The notes under the pieces were generated by a model. It worked only from the letters and a program-made list of their open reading frames with translations, searched no databases and had not been told where the DNA came from. From Candidatus Auribacterota bacterium (GTDB lineage Bacteria > Auribacterota > JAFGBW01 > JAFGJP01), in the NCBI GenBank assembly GCA_023144635.1, contig JAGLFH010000014.1, positions 1 through 64,000 of the forward strand: DNA of 64,000 bases, given 5' to 3'. The first letter of the stretch is position 1. Each line of letters opens with the position of its first letter. The position numbers and the translations under genes were made by a program. This document shows positions 8,572-18,203 of this stretch, one piece after another.

Positions 8572-9948
8572 ATGGAACAGCAGGAAAAAAATTATGTCGA
8601 AATCTTTGAGCAAAAGCTTGAAGGAAAAGATTATGATTCTCTCAAAAATATGTTGGAGGCCATGCATCCTGCCGACATTGCAGAAACACTTAAAGATATA
8701 GCTCCGATCGATTCCCTTAAAGTATTCTTACTTATATCAGATCCGCAAATTTCCGGTCTTGTTCTGTCACATCTTGGCATTATGGAAGCAGGTGTAGAGC
8801 GGGATATCCTTGAGCATCTAACGGAGGAAAAGATAGCGACTATAATATCTGCAATAGAAAGTGACGAGGCAGCGGATATCTTAAATATTTTTCCTGAAAA
8901 AAAGAGAGCAGCTATCTTAAGTCTTGCTGAATCTGAAGTACAAGTTGAGGTAGAAGAGCTCCTTCAGTATCCGGAAGATACTGCGGGCGGTCTGATGGAT
9001 CATGAATATCTTGCGGTGAACCAGGGTAAGACCATAAAAGAGACTATAAATATTGTAAGACAGGAAATTCTTCCCCAAGAGGCGCGTATTTATTCATATA
9101 TAAACATTTTTGTTGTAGATGATAAGGGATATCTTGTAGGTTATCTTGCGTTAAGAGATCTTCTTATCAAGCATTACAAAAAAACACTTAAGGAAGTGAT
9201 GATAAAAGAGATCATATCAGTGCAGCCGGAAATAGATCAGGAAGAAGTTTCCCGGATATTTATCAAATATGACCTTGTTACTCTTCCTGTAGTAGATAAA
9301 GAAAACCGTATGGTAGGACGTATTACAGTTGATGATGTAATAGATGTTATTCAGGAAGAGGCGACGGAAGATATTTATCGGATGGTTGGTACGGATGATG
9401 AAGAATTGTGGCAAAAATCTGTTTTTAAAGTTGCAGGCATACGGCTTCCATGGCTACTTACAACTCTTATGGGGACGCTTTGTTCTGCTTTAATCTTAAT
9501 GAGCTTCAGGCTTACTCTTGATAAGGTCCTAATGCTTGTTTTTTTTATACCGGCGATCACAGCTATGGGTGGTAATATAGGTATTCAATCATCGACTATT
9601 GTTGTTCGCGGACTTGCTACAGGACATATTGAACTTAATGAGGTGTGGTCCGTTCTTTTTAGAGAATTACGTGTTGGTCTGATAATGGGTGTTGCTTGCG
9701 GCAGTATTGTTGGTGTTGTTGCTTATATTGTTGGAAACAATCCATTGTTGGGATTAATAGTTGGTAGCTCAATGTTCTTTGCGATTCTTGTGGCAGCTAT
9801 GATGGGGTGTCTTACACCTATTACTTTTAAAAAGCTTAATATAGATCCGGCAATTTCTTCCGGACCTTTTGTTACTACTGCCAATGATATAACAGGACTT
9901 CTTATTTATCTTGGGCTTGCAACATCGCTTATTAAATATCTAATATAA
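8572..9948 (+). CDS. mgtE: Magnesium transporter MgtE
   Basis: From the ATG at 8572 the protein has 458 residues, the normal MgtE length; the track's upstream TTG (8479) adds 31 atypical residues that overlap repeat DNA. Domains in order: helical MgtE N domain (LEAMHPADIAETLKDI), two CBS domains (FVVDDKGYLVGYLALRDLL and LPVVDKENRMVGRITVDDV), and a five-helix membrane domain with AMGGNIGIQSSTIVVRGLA, the family signature. It is a Mg2+-gated Mg2+ channel of the inner membrane, the N and CBS domains acting as the cytoplasmic Mg2+ sensor. recO follows 19 nt later. No M-box riboswitch was visible upstream. Confidence 0.93.
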   Translation: MEQQEKNYVEIFEQKLEGKDYDSLKNMLEAMHPADIAETLKDIAPIDSLKVFLLISDPQISGLVLSHLGIMEAGVERDILEHLTEEKIATIISAIESDEAADILNIFPEKKRAAILSLAESEVQVEVEELLQYPEDTAGGLMDHEYLAVNQGKTIKETINIVRQEILPQEARIYSYINIFVVDDKGYLVGYLALRDLLIKHYKKTLKEVMIKEIISVQPEIDQEEVSRIFIKYDLVTLPVVDKENRMVGRITVDDVIDVIQEEATEDIYRMVGTDDEELWQKSVFKVAGIRLPWLLTTLMGTLCSALILMSFRLTLDKVLMLVFFIPAITAMGGNIGIQSSTIVVRGLATGHIELNEVWSVLFRELRVGLIMGVACGSIVGVVAYIVGNNPLLGLIVGSSMFFAILVAAMMGCLTPITFKKLNIDPAISSGPFVTTANDITGLLIYLGLATSLIKYLI

Positions 9949-9967
9949 AATTTATTAAAGTTCACAG

Positions 9968-10744
9968 ATGACAGACACATCTTTTTACAGATCAAATGCT
10001 ATAATCCTTAAAAGCGAGCCTCTTCGTTCAACGAGTATGAGATTTATTTTTCATACAGAAGAGTTCGGACGCATTATCGCTTCATTAAAAGGATTCTTCA
10101 AAAACAAGGCATACATTACTATGCCTGTATCTCCGGGAACAGAGGTTGAACTGGTTTTTTTTAATACTAGAAAAAATAGTATGATGATGGTAAAAGAGAT
10201 AAATCTTTTATCAGTACCAAGAGTGAAAAATTTTAATCATCTAGCGTCTCTTCAATACTTCATAGAATTTATGCTGAATGTTACAACTGATACTCTTCGA
10301 GAACACAATGCGATATACAAACTTTTTATTTCTCTAAAAGATCTAATAGTAGAAGTAGATGATGAACTATCATTACTTTTTGCAACAGCTTATGCACATG
10401 AAATAATCGCCCTTAAAATACTTGGCTTTTTATCCAGTCCGGATGAATGTGCCGTATGCGGCATAAAAACCCCTGAAACATATTTTCTTATTTCAGATAT
10501 GAGTTTTTGTTGTAGAAAATGCTCTCAAGGTAAAAAAAACATTTTGATCTCACTTGAAATCTGTAGCTTTATAAGCACTCTTATGAAGGACAATATAACT
10601 CCAAAAAGATTAAGATCTCTTTTCTCTAAAATAAAGCTATCAAATAATCAATTTCACGAATTGCAGATATTATTAAAGCATTTGACCCATGGGGTTTTCG
10701 GGCATGATTTTAGGAGCAGTAAGATCCTATCTGCAAAACAGTAG
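9968..10744 (+). CDS. recO: DNA repair protein RecO
   Basis: 258 residues with the RecO layout: an N-terminal OB fold (FYRSNAIILKSEPLRSTSMRFIFHTEEFGRI), a helical domain, and a four-cysteine zinc site CAVCG...CCRKC around residues 160-180. RecO loads RecA onto SSB-coated single-stranded DNA together with RecR. It follows mgtE closely and is probably co-transcribed. The TAG stop codon (10742-10744) is also the first three bases of a hairpin repeat element, so the element abuts the coding sequence exactly. Confidence 0.9.
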   Translation: MTDTSFYRSNAIILKSEPLRSTSMRFIFHTEEFGRIIASLKGFFKNKAYITMPVSPGTEVELVFFNTRKNSMMMVKEINLLSVPRVKNFNHLASLQYFIEFMLNVTTDTLREHNAIYKLFISLKDLIVEVDDELSLLFATAYAHEIIALKILGFLSSPDECAVCGIKTPETYFLISDMSFCCRKCSQGKKNILISLEICSFISTLMKDNITPKRLRSLFSKIKLSNNQFHELQILLKHLTHGVFGHDFRSSKILSAKQ

Positions 10745-11100
10745 GCTTACAAAGAGTACGCATCTTCTTCGTTATGCTCCCTGCGGCTTCTTCGTTATAT
10801 GAAAAAATATGACTTCATCAGTCCTCAGTCGCAAGCCTCGTATCTGCATGATATTTGTAAGCTTAAGAAATATGTTTACAAAAGATACGCCTGCATCGTT
10901 TTCAGGTCACACGCCTCGTATCTATCGAAGATCCGCCAGCGCTTTGTGGAGGACAGCATTCTTACTCGCTTAATCCTTAATATTGCCGAAGGCTCCTTGA
11001 ACGCTCAACAGTCTACCCTGAGCTTGTCGAAGGGCATCACGCAAAACGCACGACTTTTATAATTGTGCGTCTCGTATCTGCATACTCTTTGTAAGCCTAA
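10742..11100. repeat. Composite of nested hairpin repeat elements (copy E1 and fragments)
   Basis: The left arm TAGGCTTACAAAGAGTACGC (10742-10761) pairs almost perfectly with GCATACTCTTTGTAAGCCTA (11080-11099). Inside are a second right end TGCATGATATTTGTAAGC (from 10845), a left-type end near 10873, the string ACAGCATTCTTACTCGCTTA (10955-10974; identical to 17916-17935) and the palindrome CCCTGAGCTTGTCGAAGGG (11016-11034). The first part shares its core (TACGCTCCCTGCGGC-like, ATATGAAAAAATATGAC) with elements at 25111 and 27139. It looks like repeats inserted in repeats. The track ORF 10799-11062 lies entirely inside and is not a gene. Confidence 0.75.
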
Positions 11101-11644
11101 TTAAAATTTAAATAATATAATAATCTGTTCCATTTGATCGAAAAAACTTAAAAAGGGTTTATTCCTTCACAGATTTGTTATACAAATCTAAACGTGGGGA
11201 TTGAAACCTGCGTTTTTTCTTCGTGTTCTTCGTGGTGAAATTTATAATCATCTGCTTACGTAGGAAGTTCCTTTAACTCATCACTCAAAACTCACAACTT
11301 TCATGCGAAGCATGAATATTTGTGGCTAAATAGGTTTTTCTTTTGCTTTTTTTATTATATCGCACGATAGTGCTCCATAACTCAACACTTAGCATTCAGC
11401 ACTCAACACTTTTTTTTCTATTCTTCTCCGTCCAAACCCCTCTGATCTCTTAAATCTGTGTCCAATTATTATAATATCAGCGTAAGCGTTCCATAACTTT
11501 AAGTACTTTAGGCACTTTAAACTTTTAATTTTTTTCTCTCCCTCTTCCTTCTGACCTTTTATATATTTGTAAAGCCTAAGAAAGTTAATTCACAGTATCT
11601 CGAACAGAAACGAAACCACTGACTGAGTATCAATAACTTATGCT
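11101..11644. other. Non-coding word-repeat region between recO and the surface protein
   Basis: No gene. Contents: hairpin AGATTTGTTATACAAATCT (11171-11189), a CTGCGTTTTTT word (11208), CGTGTTCTTCGTGGTGAAAT (11221-11240), CACTCAAAACTCAC, palindrome TTCATGCGAAGCATGAA (11300-11316), an ACTCAACACTT tandem (11380-11410), then ATCAGCGTAAGCGTTCC and AAGTACTTTAGGCACTTTAA. The same words recur in the gaps at 23.2, 27.8, 44.4 and 53.4 kb. Confidence 0.6.
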
Positions 11645-11667
11645 AACTGTTTAGTTGTCAAACAGTT
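11645..11667. promoter_or_regulatory. Inverted repeat overlapping a promoter (possible operator)
   Basis: AACTGTTT and AAACAGTT are perfect 8-bp arms around a 7-bp spacer and touch the -35 element of the probable promoter of the 2026-residue surface protein. A repressor site is a reasonable inference only from position and symmetry. Confidence 0.35.
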
Positions 11668-11695
11668 GCATTTATGTTTTATAATATGCTATAAT
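11666..11695 (+). promoter_or_regulatory. Probable promoter of the DUF2341 surface protein
   Basis: TTGCAT (11666-11671) and TATAAT (11690-11695) are spaced 18 bp; a second TATAAT lies at 11680. The ATG follows 36 nt after the -10. Confidence 0.45.
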
Positions 11696-11731
11696 ATAAT
11701 ATAAATTAAAAACCTTTAATAATTGCAGAAA

Positions 11732-14700
11732 ATGCCGATAAATCTAAAAAAATATTTGTCATATTTTTTGTTTATTGTTCTTATTCTTTCCATATCTACA
11801 TCTGTTTTTGCTTCTCTTGCAGGGTATTCGAATGTCATTGTTGTAACGATTACAAATTCTACAAATACAACTTATAGTGATCAGCAAATTCTTGTCACAA
11901 TTGATACACAGTCATTGATAAATGACGGTGAAATGCAGTCAGATGGAGATGATATACGGTTTTTGGATTCAGATGATTCCACAAATCTTGATTACTGGAT
12001 AGATCCAGGAACGCTTAATACTACCACAACCCGCATTTGGGTAAATGTTCCTAGTATTACAAAAAATGCTTCAAAAGATATTTATATGTATTTTGGAAAT
12101 CCTTCCGCAACATCTGCAAGTGATATGTCGGCCACAATGGAAGAATTTGGCGAGGTCGGAACAATTGCTGTTCTTGGTAGCGGATGGATTACGACCAATT
12201 TTGTCAATGCTTACAATAACCCTGTTGTAGTTCCTGTCCATTTTGATCTGTCAACCGGCCAGGAAGTATCTTGCAGTTTGCGCAATGTTGGTGCGAATAG
12301 CTTTGACATCAAACTGGAAAATCCGGAAGGTGATGCATTTACAAACCGGAGAGTCGATTATATTGTTGTTGAAGAAGGTGCTTGGATCCTTGCAGATGAA
12401 AGCAAAATAGAAGCCGATGTTTTTGGTATCAAAAAAACCGAGCTTGTAGGTACAACGGTTTCCGACAAATGGAAAACGATAAGCCTGACTCAGAGTTATT
12501 CTGCTGCTCCGGTCATTTTGGCCCAACTTCAGACAACTGAGAATAATGATTGGGTGACCGATCATGTAAGGACTGTTACCACCAGCCAGTTCCAGGTCGC
12601 CATGGAGATTTGTGCGGCGGGCAGCAATATCAATAAAAATGAAGATATGGGCTGGATCGGTATTGAAACAGCAAAAAGCGGTAATATGAACAACATTGAA
12701 TATGATTTTAATACAACAGGCGATCGTATAACAGGGCATGACAACGGTTGTACTGCAACGAATTTTTCGACAGCTTTTTCTTCTGCTCCCTATGCCATTG
12801 CTGACCTTCGCAAGCGGGACGGCACTGATGGTGGATGGGCGGCTGTTTGTAATCTTACGACTGCTTTAATCGGGCTTCATGTTGAGGAGGATGATGTTGC
12901 TGATGCTGAGCATGCTCACACGACGGAAGATATCAGTTTTGTTGCTTTTGGATCTACAGGAACACTTCCCCTTGCTAAATTTGCAACCGGACTTTCGGTA
13001 TCTGTAGACCAGACAAGAAAAAAACTTGTTTTTACTAATCTTCCTCAGACAATATCTGCAGGATCAGCTTCATCAGCAATAACTGTTCAAATACAAAGCC
13101 ATTTTGGTGCTCCTTCAGTAAATAATACGGGCAGTCCTATAGTTATTGATCTTGGAAGTGATTCGGAGACCGGCGAGTTCAGTACAAATTCTGGTTTTGG
13201 AAGTATAGTAACTTCGGTATCTATTCCTAATGGCAGCAGCACGGCAACTTTTTATTACAGGGACAATACTATTTGCAGTGCTGTTTTAACTGCTGCTGAA
13301 GAGACGGCGAGTAAAAACTGGGTAGATGCTATCGCTAGCATTACAACAACAGAGACTTTTGTTGCAGGACTTAATAATTCAGAAGTAACAATAACTTCAA
13401 CCGAGACTCTGACAAATTATCAGGTCCTTGTTACAGTGGACACTGCTACTCTTATTGCATTAGGGTCTATGAAATCAGATGGAAGTGATATTAGATTTTT
13501 GGATTCAAACGGGACCACACTTCTTGATTATTGGATAGAATCAGGTATTAATACTTCGGAGACAAGAATATGGGTAGAAGTCCCATCAGTTCCAAACGGA
13601 GACAAAAAGATAACTCTCAATTACGGAAACCCTGACGCAAAACCAAAAAGTTCTATTTCAAGCACTATGATATCAGCTGAAGCAGGAGCTATTACAGTTG
13701 GAGGAACCTGGGATACTATTATTTTTAAAAAGAGTTATACAAACCCTGTATTTGTAGCAACACATGAAGAACAGGGAAGCGGTGCAGGTGAAGAGGAAGC
13801 AGCACCAAGAATAAGAAATCTAGGTTCTACAAGTGTAGATATTTTTCTTATCCATCCGGGTGGCACAAGCCTGCCTTCAAGGAAAATAAATTATATTGTT
13901 GTAGAAAAAGGTACTGGTGCTACAGTCACGGGAACAACTGTAGCAGGACACAGAGTTGATGCTGATGTAATAGATGATCTTGCAAATACTGTTGGAAATT
14001 ATGATGGAGTATCTGATTCATATAATACAGTAAACTTACCGCAAACACCACCACCTAAAAAAGATTATTATTCAAGCGCTCCTGTTGTTCTAGCAATGGT
14101 GCAGTCATATAATGATTCGCGTTTTGTAACTGACCATATTCGTAATATTGCAACAGATGATTTTCAAATAGCTTTAGAAGTTGGAGAGATAAATTATTCT
14201 GCAGATCCTCATGCCGCAGAAGATATGGGATGGATTGCAATGGAAGATAGTATGGCGGGATCAATAGGAGATTATTTTTTTGAATCCGGTATAACAGGGA
14301 ATATTGCAGGGCATGATAACGGATGCTATTCGACTATTTATGATCAGGATTATTCAGTTACTCCTTTTACTAATGTAGATCTTCGCACACGTAATGGTGG
14401 TGACGGAGGCTGGGCTGTTATCTGTTCAAATAGTAAGGATCAGTTTGGATCTCATGTAGAAGAAGATCAGGAGCGTGATAGTGAAAGAAGTCATACAAAT
14501 GAAACTGCAAGTTATTTTGCTTTTGAAAACTCGGGTGCTTTCCCACTTCGAAAAGATGTAAGAGATGAAGTTGGTGATACCGGTGCAATACCGCCTGTAA
14601 GTTCAATACAATTTCCTGCGGCAAGACTTGGACTTTCTATTGCGAGTAGCTCTGTTTTTGTTGACAGGGTAAGTGATGAGATAACACTTACACTTGAAGA

Positions 14701-17700
14701 TGCTTTCGGTAATGCTGTTACAGCATCGACCGATATAATTGTTAACCTTTTAACAACGTCGAACAGCGGAGAATTTAGCTTTGGGAGTGCGCCTTTTTCA
14801 TCTATTTCATCAGTTACAATAGCAAATGGTTCAAGCTCCGTAACTTTTTATTATAAAGATGGAAAAATTGGAAGCCCTACAATTACTGCATCTGAGGATC
14901 CGTCATTAGAATTAGTTGATGCAACACTTAGTCTTAGTATTGATGATGTTGAAGTATATGGAAAATACCGCTTATCTATTGAGATAGATAATACCGGTAA
15001 TCCCGAGCTTACAGAATTTCAGGTGCTGATAATAATGGATACTGCAACTCTTATTGCAGAGGGTAAGATGAATGCAGATGGCTCAGATATACGTTTGACT
15101 GATTCAGATAAAATTACGCGTTTAAATCATTGGATAGAATCAGGTATCAATACTGCATCAACGAGGATATGGGTTAAAGTACCTGTGATACCATCAAACT
15201 CAAAAAAGACTATTTATCTTTATTATGGTAATCCTGATCTTGCTGATGCAAGTAATATGGTAGCTACAATGGTAAATTCAGAAGTCGGAAAAGTAGAGAA
15301 TTTAAGTGATACGCCATCACAAACTGTAAATTTACAAGGCATTTATACAAATCCTGTAATAGTTGCGTTTTCATCATGTGCAGGCGGAAACTGGTTTGCT
15401 GCATCAACAAGAATAGTCGCAACCGGTACAACTTCTTTTGATATAAAACTTCAAAACCCAGGCGACAGTTCATTAAATGGCGGCGTGATAACAAATCCAA
15501 GAGAAGTCCATTACTGGATAACAGAGAACGGCCTTCATGAGACGATAGATGCTACAGGACATATAATAGAAGCTAAAAACACTCAAATAAGCGGCTCTCT
15601 TGGAAAACACAGTGGCGGTAATAACGACTATGACTCAATTAGTTTTGATGCAGAATTTTCATCATTTATAAGTGCTAACCCGGTCATTTTTTCTCAGGTT
15701 CTTACCACAACAGATAAACGCTGGTGTACTGATCATATAAGGACCCAGAACCAGAATAATTTTCAGCTTGGAATGGAAGTGGCTGAAGCGCGTTATGTGC
15801 ATGATCCCGAATATTTAAGTTGGATTGCTCTGGAAAACAATTTAAACATAACTAATTATCTTACGACTATCGAGACAGGTTTTACAGGAAACCGAATAAG
15901 AGGCCATCAAAATGGATGCTATTCGACGAATTTCAGGCAAGCTTTTGCAACAGTTCCAATATTTATTTCGGATATAACAACTCGCCACGGTACAGACGGG
16001 GGATGGTGTATGAGATGTTCTTTAAGCGCATCTGCCTTCGGACTGCATGTAGAAGAGGACCGTGTAAGTGATAGTGAAAGAAGCCACACTAATGAGACGG
16101 CTGATTACGTAGCTTTTTCACGGGAGGGTTTTATTCCTCTTAGAAAGTATGCTGATGTCAATATTGATATGGGTACGACAGGTGCGGAAGAAAAACCTAT
16201 TCACGAGATAGTCTTTAAAACACTTTCTCAAACAATATTTGCAGGTCAGGCTTCATCTGTAATAACAATACAAACATTAGATGCAGATGGATTTGAAACA
16301 CCTGTATCAACCGATACTGAAATACGCCTTATAACATCTTCTATATCAGGTGAGTTTTCTTTAAATGTTTCTCCATGGATTAGGGTAACAAATATAACAA
16401 TACCTGCAGGGGAAAGTGAAATAAGTTTTTATTATAAAGATGATACACCGGGTACTTTTAGTTTAAGAGCATATGAATACCCAAGCAAGGGATGGGATGA
16501 TGCAAGCCAGAATATAACTATTCTTCCTCTTTCAGCCGGATTCAGGCTTGATGTAAGTGATGCTCAGCCAATAATTGCAGGAACACCTTTTACTCTTATT
16601 ATCAGTGCTGTTGATGATGACAATAATATTGTTCAAGGTTATAACGGCACAGTAGAGCTTACTATTAATTATGTTTCACCGCCTACCGGCACAGATCTAC
16701 TCTCAGTAACTACAGTATCAGGATTTTTAAACGGCGTTGCATCTATAAATCCTTATTATCCGGAAGCAGGTACTATAACTTTAACAGCGACAGATACTAT
16801 TGATGCCAATAAAACAGGCACAAGTTCTAATATAACTTTTGTACCTGCTAGTATAACAGTTGAAACTACTTTTCAGCAAAAAGTCGATGCGCCGTTTACT
16901 TTGACCGTTTCAGCCCTTAACTCTTTAGGAAATGTTACAAAAAATTATTCAGGACCAGTTAATCTATCAATAAATTATATTACTCCTTCAAATGATCAGG
17001 GTGGAACTCTTACACCTGTTAGTCTAAGTAGTTTCACTGAAGGTGTGGGTACTATTACTGATCTTGTCTATGATAAATGGGGTATTATAACGATTAAGGT
17101 AACTGATCCTGTTGATACAAGATTGGTAGCAACAACTGAAAATATAACATTTGCTCCGCAGTACTTTGATGTTTTTGTTCAGACACCTCCAAAAGAACGC
17201 AGTTTTTATTATGAAAATGAAACATTTGAACTTACATTAAGCGTTCGTTCCTTTCTTGATAACATAATAGAAAATTATACAGGTACAATACAAATAACAG
17301 GTACATCGATTTTTGGCCTGGAATCGACATATACTTTTCTTCCCTCTGATAGCGGCATACATACATTTGAACTTGCAGGTACAACAGACGGTGAGTATAA
17401 AATACTTTTTGCTGATCTATTTGATGCAACTGTTATCGGAAAAAGTGATACTATTATTATTAAGTTCGGTAAGATAATAATAGGTTCAAATGAAGGGCCT
17501 GTTGGAATTCTTCCGGTTGATATATTTATTGTAGATAAAGAAGAAAATATCATTACTGAAGATTCTTCTACTCAATTAAAAATAACCCTTACCGAATCTA
17601 ATCCTAATAATACTGCTTCAATTGATGTAGAAGGAGAAAGCATTACTTTTAACGAGGGCAAAATCACAATAGAGGTATTAGATAGTGAGGCTGAAACAGT

Positions 17701-17812
17701 TGATATTAAAGGAGAATCCGAACCTTTAATGGAAGTCTCTCCCGGTAAAGTTCTTTATGGGACTATTGGGGATAGTGGCATACGCATACGCTTCTGGCGT
17801 GAAAAAGATTAA
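11732..17812 (+). CDS. Giant secreted surface protein with three DUF2341 plus lectin-like repeat units and Ig-like tail
   Basis: I start at the ATG 11732 (track: TTG 11723), giving 2026 residues with a signal peptide (LFIVLILSISTSVFAS). Three ~520-residue units follow. Each has a DUF2341 domain (SDGDDIRFLDSD, LDYWIDPG, TRIWVNVPS, YMYFGNP) and then a module that repeats VTDHVRT, GWI(G/A)(I/L)E, GHDNGC, D(L/I)(R/T)TR..GDGGWA and GLHVEED..DSERSH. A beta domain with FYY(R/K)D follows each module. Units start near nt 11825, 13370 and 14955. The last ~450 residues are Ig-like/filamin-type repeats (NITFVPASITVETTF). No sortase, PEP-CTERM or type IX-like tail is evident; it ends FWREKD. An adhesin or substrate-binding exoprotein is likely. 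The stop codon lies in hairpin element E2. Confidence 0.75.
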   Translation: MPINLKKYLSYFLFIVLILSISTSVFASLAGYSNVIVVTITNSTNTTYSDQQILVTIDTQSLINDGEMQSDGDDIRFLDSDDSTNLDYWIDPGTLNTTTTRIWVNVPSITKNASKDIYMYFGNPSATSASDMSATMEEFGEVGTIAVLGSGWITTNFVNAYNNPVVVPVHFDLSTGQEVSCSLRNVGANSFDIKLENPEGDAFTNRRVDYIVVEEGAWILADESKIEADVFGIKKTELVGTTVSDKWKTISLTQSYSAAPVILAQLQTTENNDWVTDHVRTVTTSQFQVAMEICAAGSNINKNEDMGWIGIETAKSGNMNNIEYDFNTTGDRITGHDNGCTATNFSTAFSSAPYAIADLRKRDGTDGGWAAVCNLTTALIGLHVEEDDVADAEHAHTTEDISFVAFGSTGTLPLAKFATGLSVSVDQTRKKLVFTNLPQTISAGSASSAITVQIQSHFGAPSVNNTGSPIVIDLGSDSETGEFSTNSGFGSIVTSVSIPNGSSTATFYYRDNTICSAVLTAAEETASKNWVDAIASITTTETFVAGLNNSEVTITSTETLTNYQVLVTVDTATLIALGSMKSDGSDIRFLDSNGTTLLDYWIESGINTSETRIWVEVPSVPNGDKKITLNYGNPDAKPKSSISSTMISAEAGAITVGGTWDTIIFKKSYTNPVFVATHEEQGSGAGEEEAAPRIRNLGSTSVDIFLIHPGGTSLPSRKINYIVVEKGTGATVTGTTVAGHRVDADVIDDLANTVGNYDGVSDSYNTVNLPQTPPPKKDYYSSAPVVLAMVQSYNDSRFVTDHIRNIATDDFQIALEVGEINYSADPHAAEDMGWIAMEDSMAGSIGDYFFESGITGNIAGHDNGCYSTIYDQDYSVTPFTNVDLRTRNGGDGGWAVICSNSKDQFGSHVEEDQERDSERSHTNETASYFAFENSGAFPLRKDVRDEVGDTGAIPPVSSIQFPAARLGLSIASSSVFVDRVSDEITLTLEDAFGNAVTASTDIIVNLLTTSNSGEFSFGSAPFSSISSVTIANGSSSVTFYYKDGKIGSPTITASEDPSLELVDATLSLSIDDVEVYGKYRLSIEIDNTGNPELTEFQVLIIMDTATLIAEGKMNADGSDIRLTDSDKITRLNHWIESGINTASTRIWVKVPVIPSNSKKTIYLYYGNPDLADASNMVATMVNSEVGKVENLSDTPSQTVNLQGIYTNPVIVAFSSCAGGNWFAASTRIVATGTTSFDIKLQNPGDSSLNGGVITNPREVHYWITENGLHETIDATGHIIEAKNTQISGSLGKHSGGNNDYDSISFDAEFSSFISANPVIFSQVLTTTDKRWCTDHIRTQNQNNFQLGMEVAEARYVHDPEYLSWIALENNLNITNYLTTIETGFTGNRIRGHQNGCYSTNFRQAFATVPIFISDITTRHGTDGGWCMRCSLSASAFGLHVEEDRVSDSERSHTNETADYVAFSREGFIPLRKYADVNIDMGTTGAEEKPIHEIVFKTLSQTIFAGQASSVITIQTLDADGFETPVSTDTEIRLITSSISGEFSLNVSPWIRVTNITIPAGESEISFYYKDDTPGTFSLRAYEYPSKGWDDASQNITILPLSAGFRLDVSDAQPIIAGTPFTLIISAVDDDNNIVQGYNGTVELTINYVSPPTGTDLLSVTTVSGFLNGVASINPYYPEAGTITLTATDTIDANKTGTSSNITFVPASITVETTFQQKVDAPFTLTVSALNSLGNVTKNYSGPVNLSINYITPSNDQGGTLTPVSLSSFTEGVGTITDLVYDKWGIITIKVTDPVDTRLVATTENITFAPQYFDVFVQTPPKERSFYYENETFELTLSVRSFLDNIIENYTGTIQITGTSIFGLESTYTFLPSDSGIHTFELAGTTDGEYKILFADLFDATVIGKSDTIIIKFGKIIIGSNEGPVGILPVDIFIVDKEENIITEDSSTQLKITLTESNPNNTASIDVEGESITFNEGKITIEVLDSEAETVDIKGESEPLMEVSPGKVLYGTIGDSGIRIRFWREKD

Positions 17813-17936
17813 GCGAGCAAGAATACTGCATCTGCTGCGTTCCACTTCAGACTCGTATTCGTCGGTGTATGAAGTAATACACCTTTCTCACACTCGCTTC
17901 GTGCGCCTTGCATCTACAGCATTCTTACTCGCTTAA
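17809..17936. repeat. Hairpin repeat element E2 (128 bp, TTAAGC ends)
   Basis: Left arm TTAAGCGAGCAAGAATACTG and right arm CAGCATTCTTACTCGCTTAA are inverted copies with a few mismatches. The centre GGTGTATGAAGTAATACACC is a second hairpin. Its first bases supply the TAA stop of the surface protein gene. The core matches the partial element at 25262-25403. Confidence 0.8.
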
Positions 17937-18070
17937 TTAAGTTTGATAAGGCAAATATAGATAGAAACATAAGAGGTTTTATTTCACATTTCCCGTCGAA
18001 GGCGGATAGACAAGCGCTGATTTTTTTTAATTCGCATCTAGAAACATTTAATATTAAAGAAAAAATATAG

Positions 18071-18099
18071 TTGACAATACGATTATAATGTTCTAATAT
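18071..18099 (+). promoter_or_regulatory. Sigma70-type promoter of the Fic/nuclease pair
   Basis: TTGACA (18071-18076), 17 bp, then TAATAT (18094-18099). The Fic start codon is 105 nt downstream. No other gene in this gap uses it. The remaining 17937-18070 is AT-rich with no gene I accept. Confidence 0.6.
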
Positions 18100-18203
18100 A
18101 AAATTATGCAAAAGATACGACAAAATATATGTTAATAGCGTTATATTAGTAACTTATAGTTGGCAAAATATGAATCAAGATACAGATCAAAAAGGAAAAC
18201 AAG

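Noticed and set aside
10799-11062. Track ORF of 87 residues
   Set aside because: It lies wholly inside the composite hairpin repeat, has no ribosome binding site, and its translation reflects palindromic DNA.
11194-11208. GTGGGGATTGAAACC looks like the 3' end of a CRISPR repeat
   Set aside because: It is single here; the related inverted string at 44322-44338 is 33 kb away, and there are no spacers or cas genes. It belongs to the dispersed word repeats.
17914-18123. Minus-strand ORF of 69 residues
   Set aside because: It starts in the promoter region of the Fic gene, overlaps hairpin E2 and lacks a ribosome binding site and recognisable motif.
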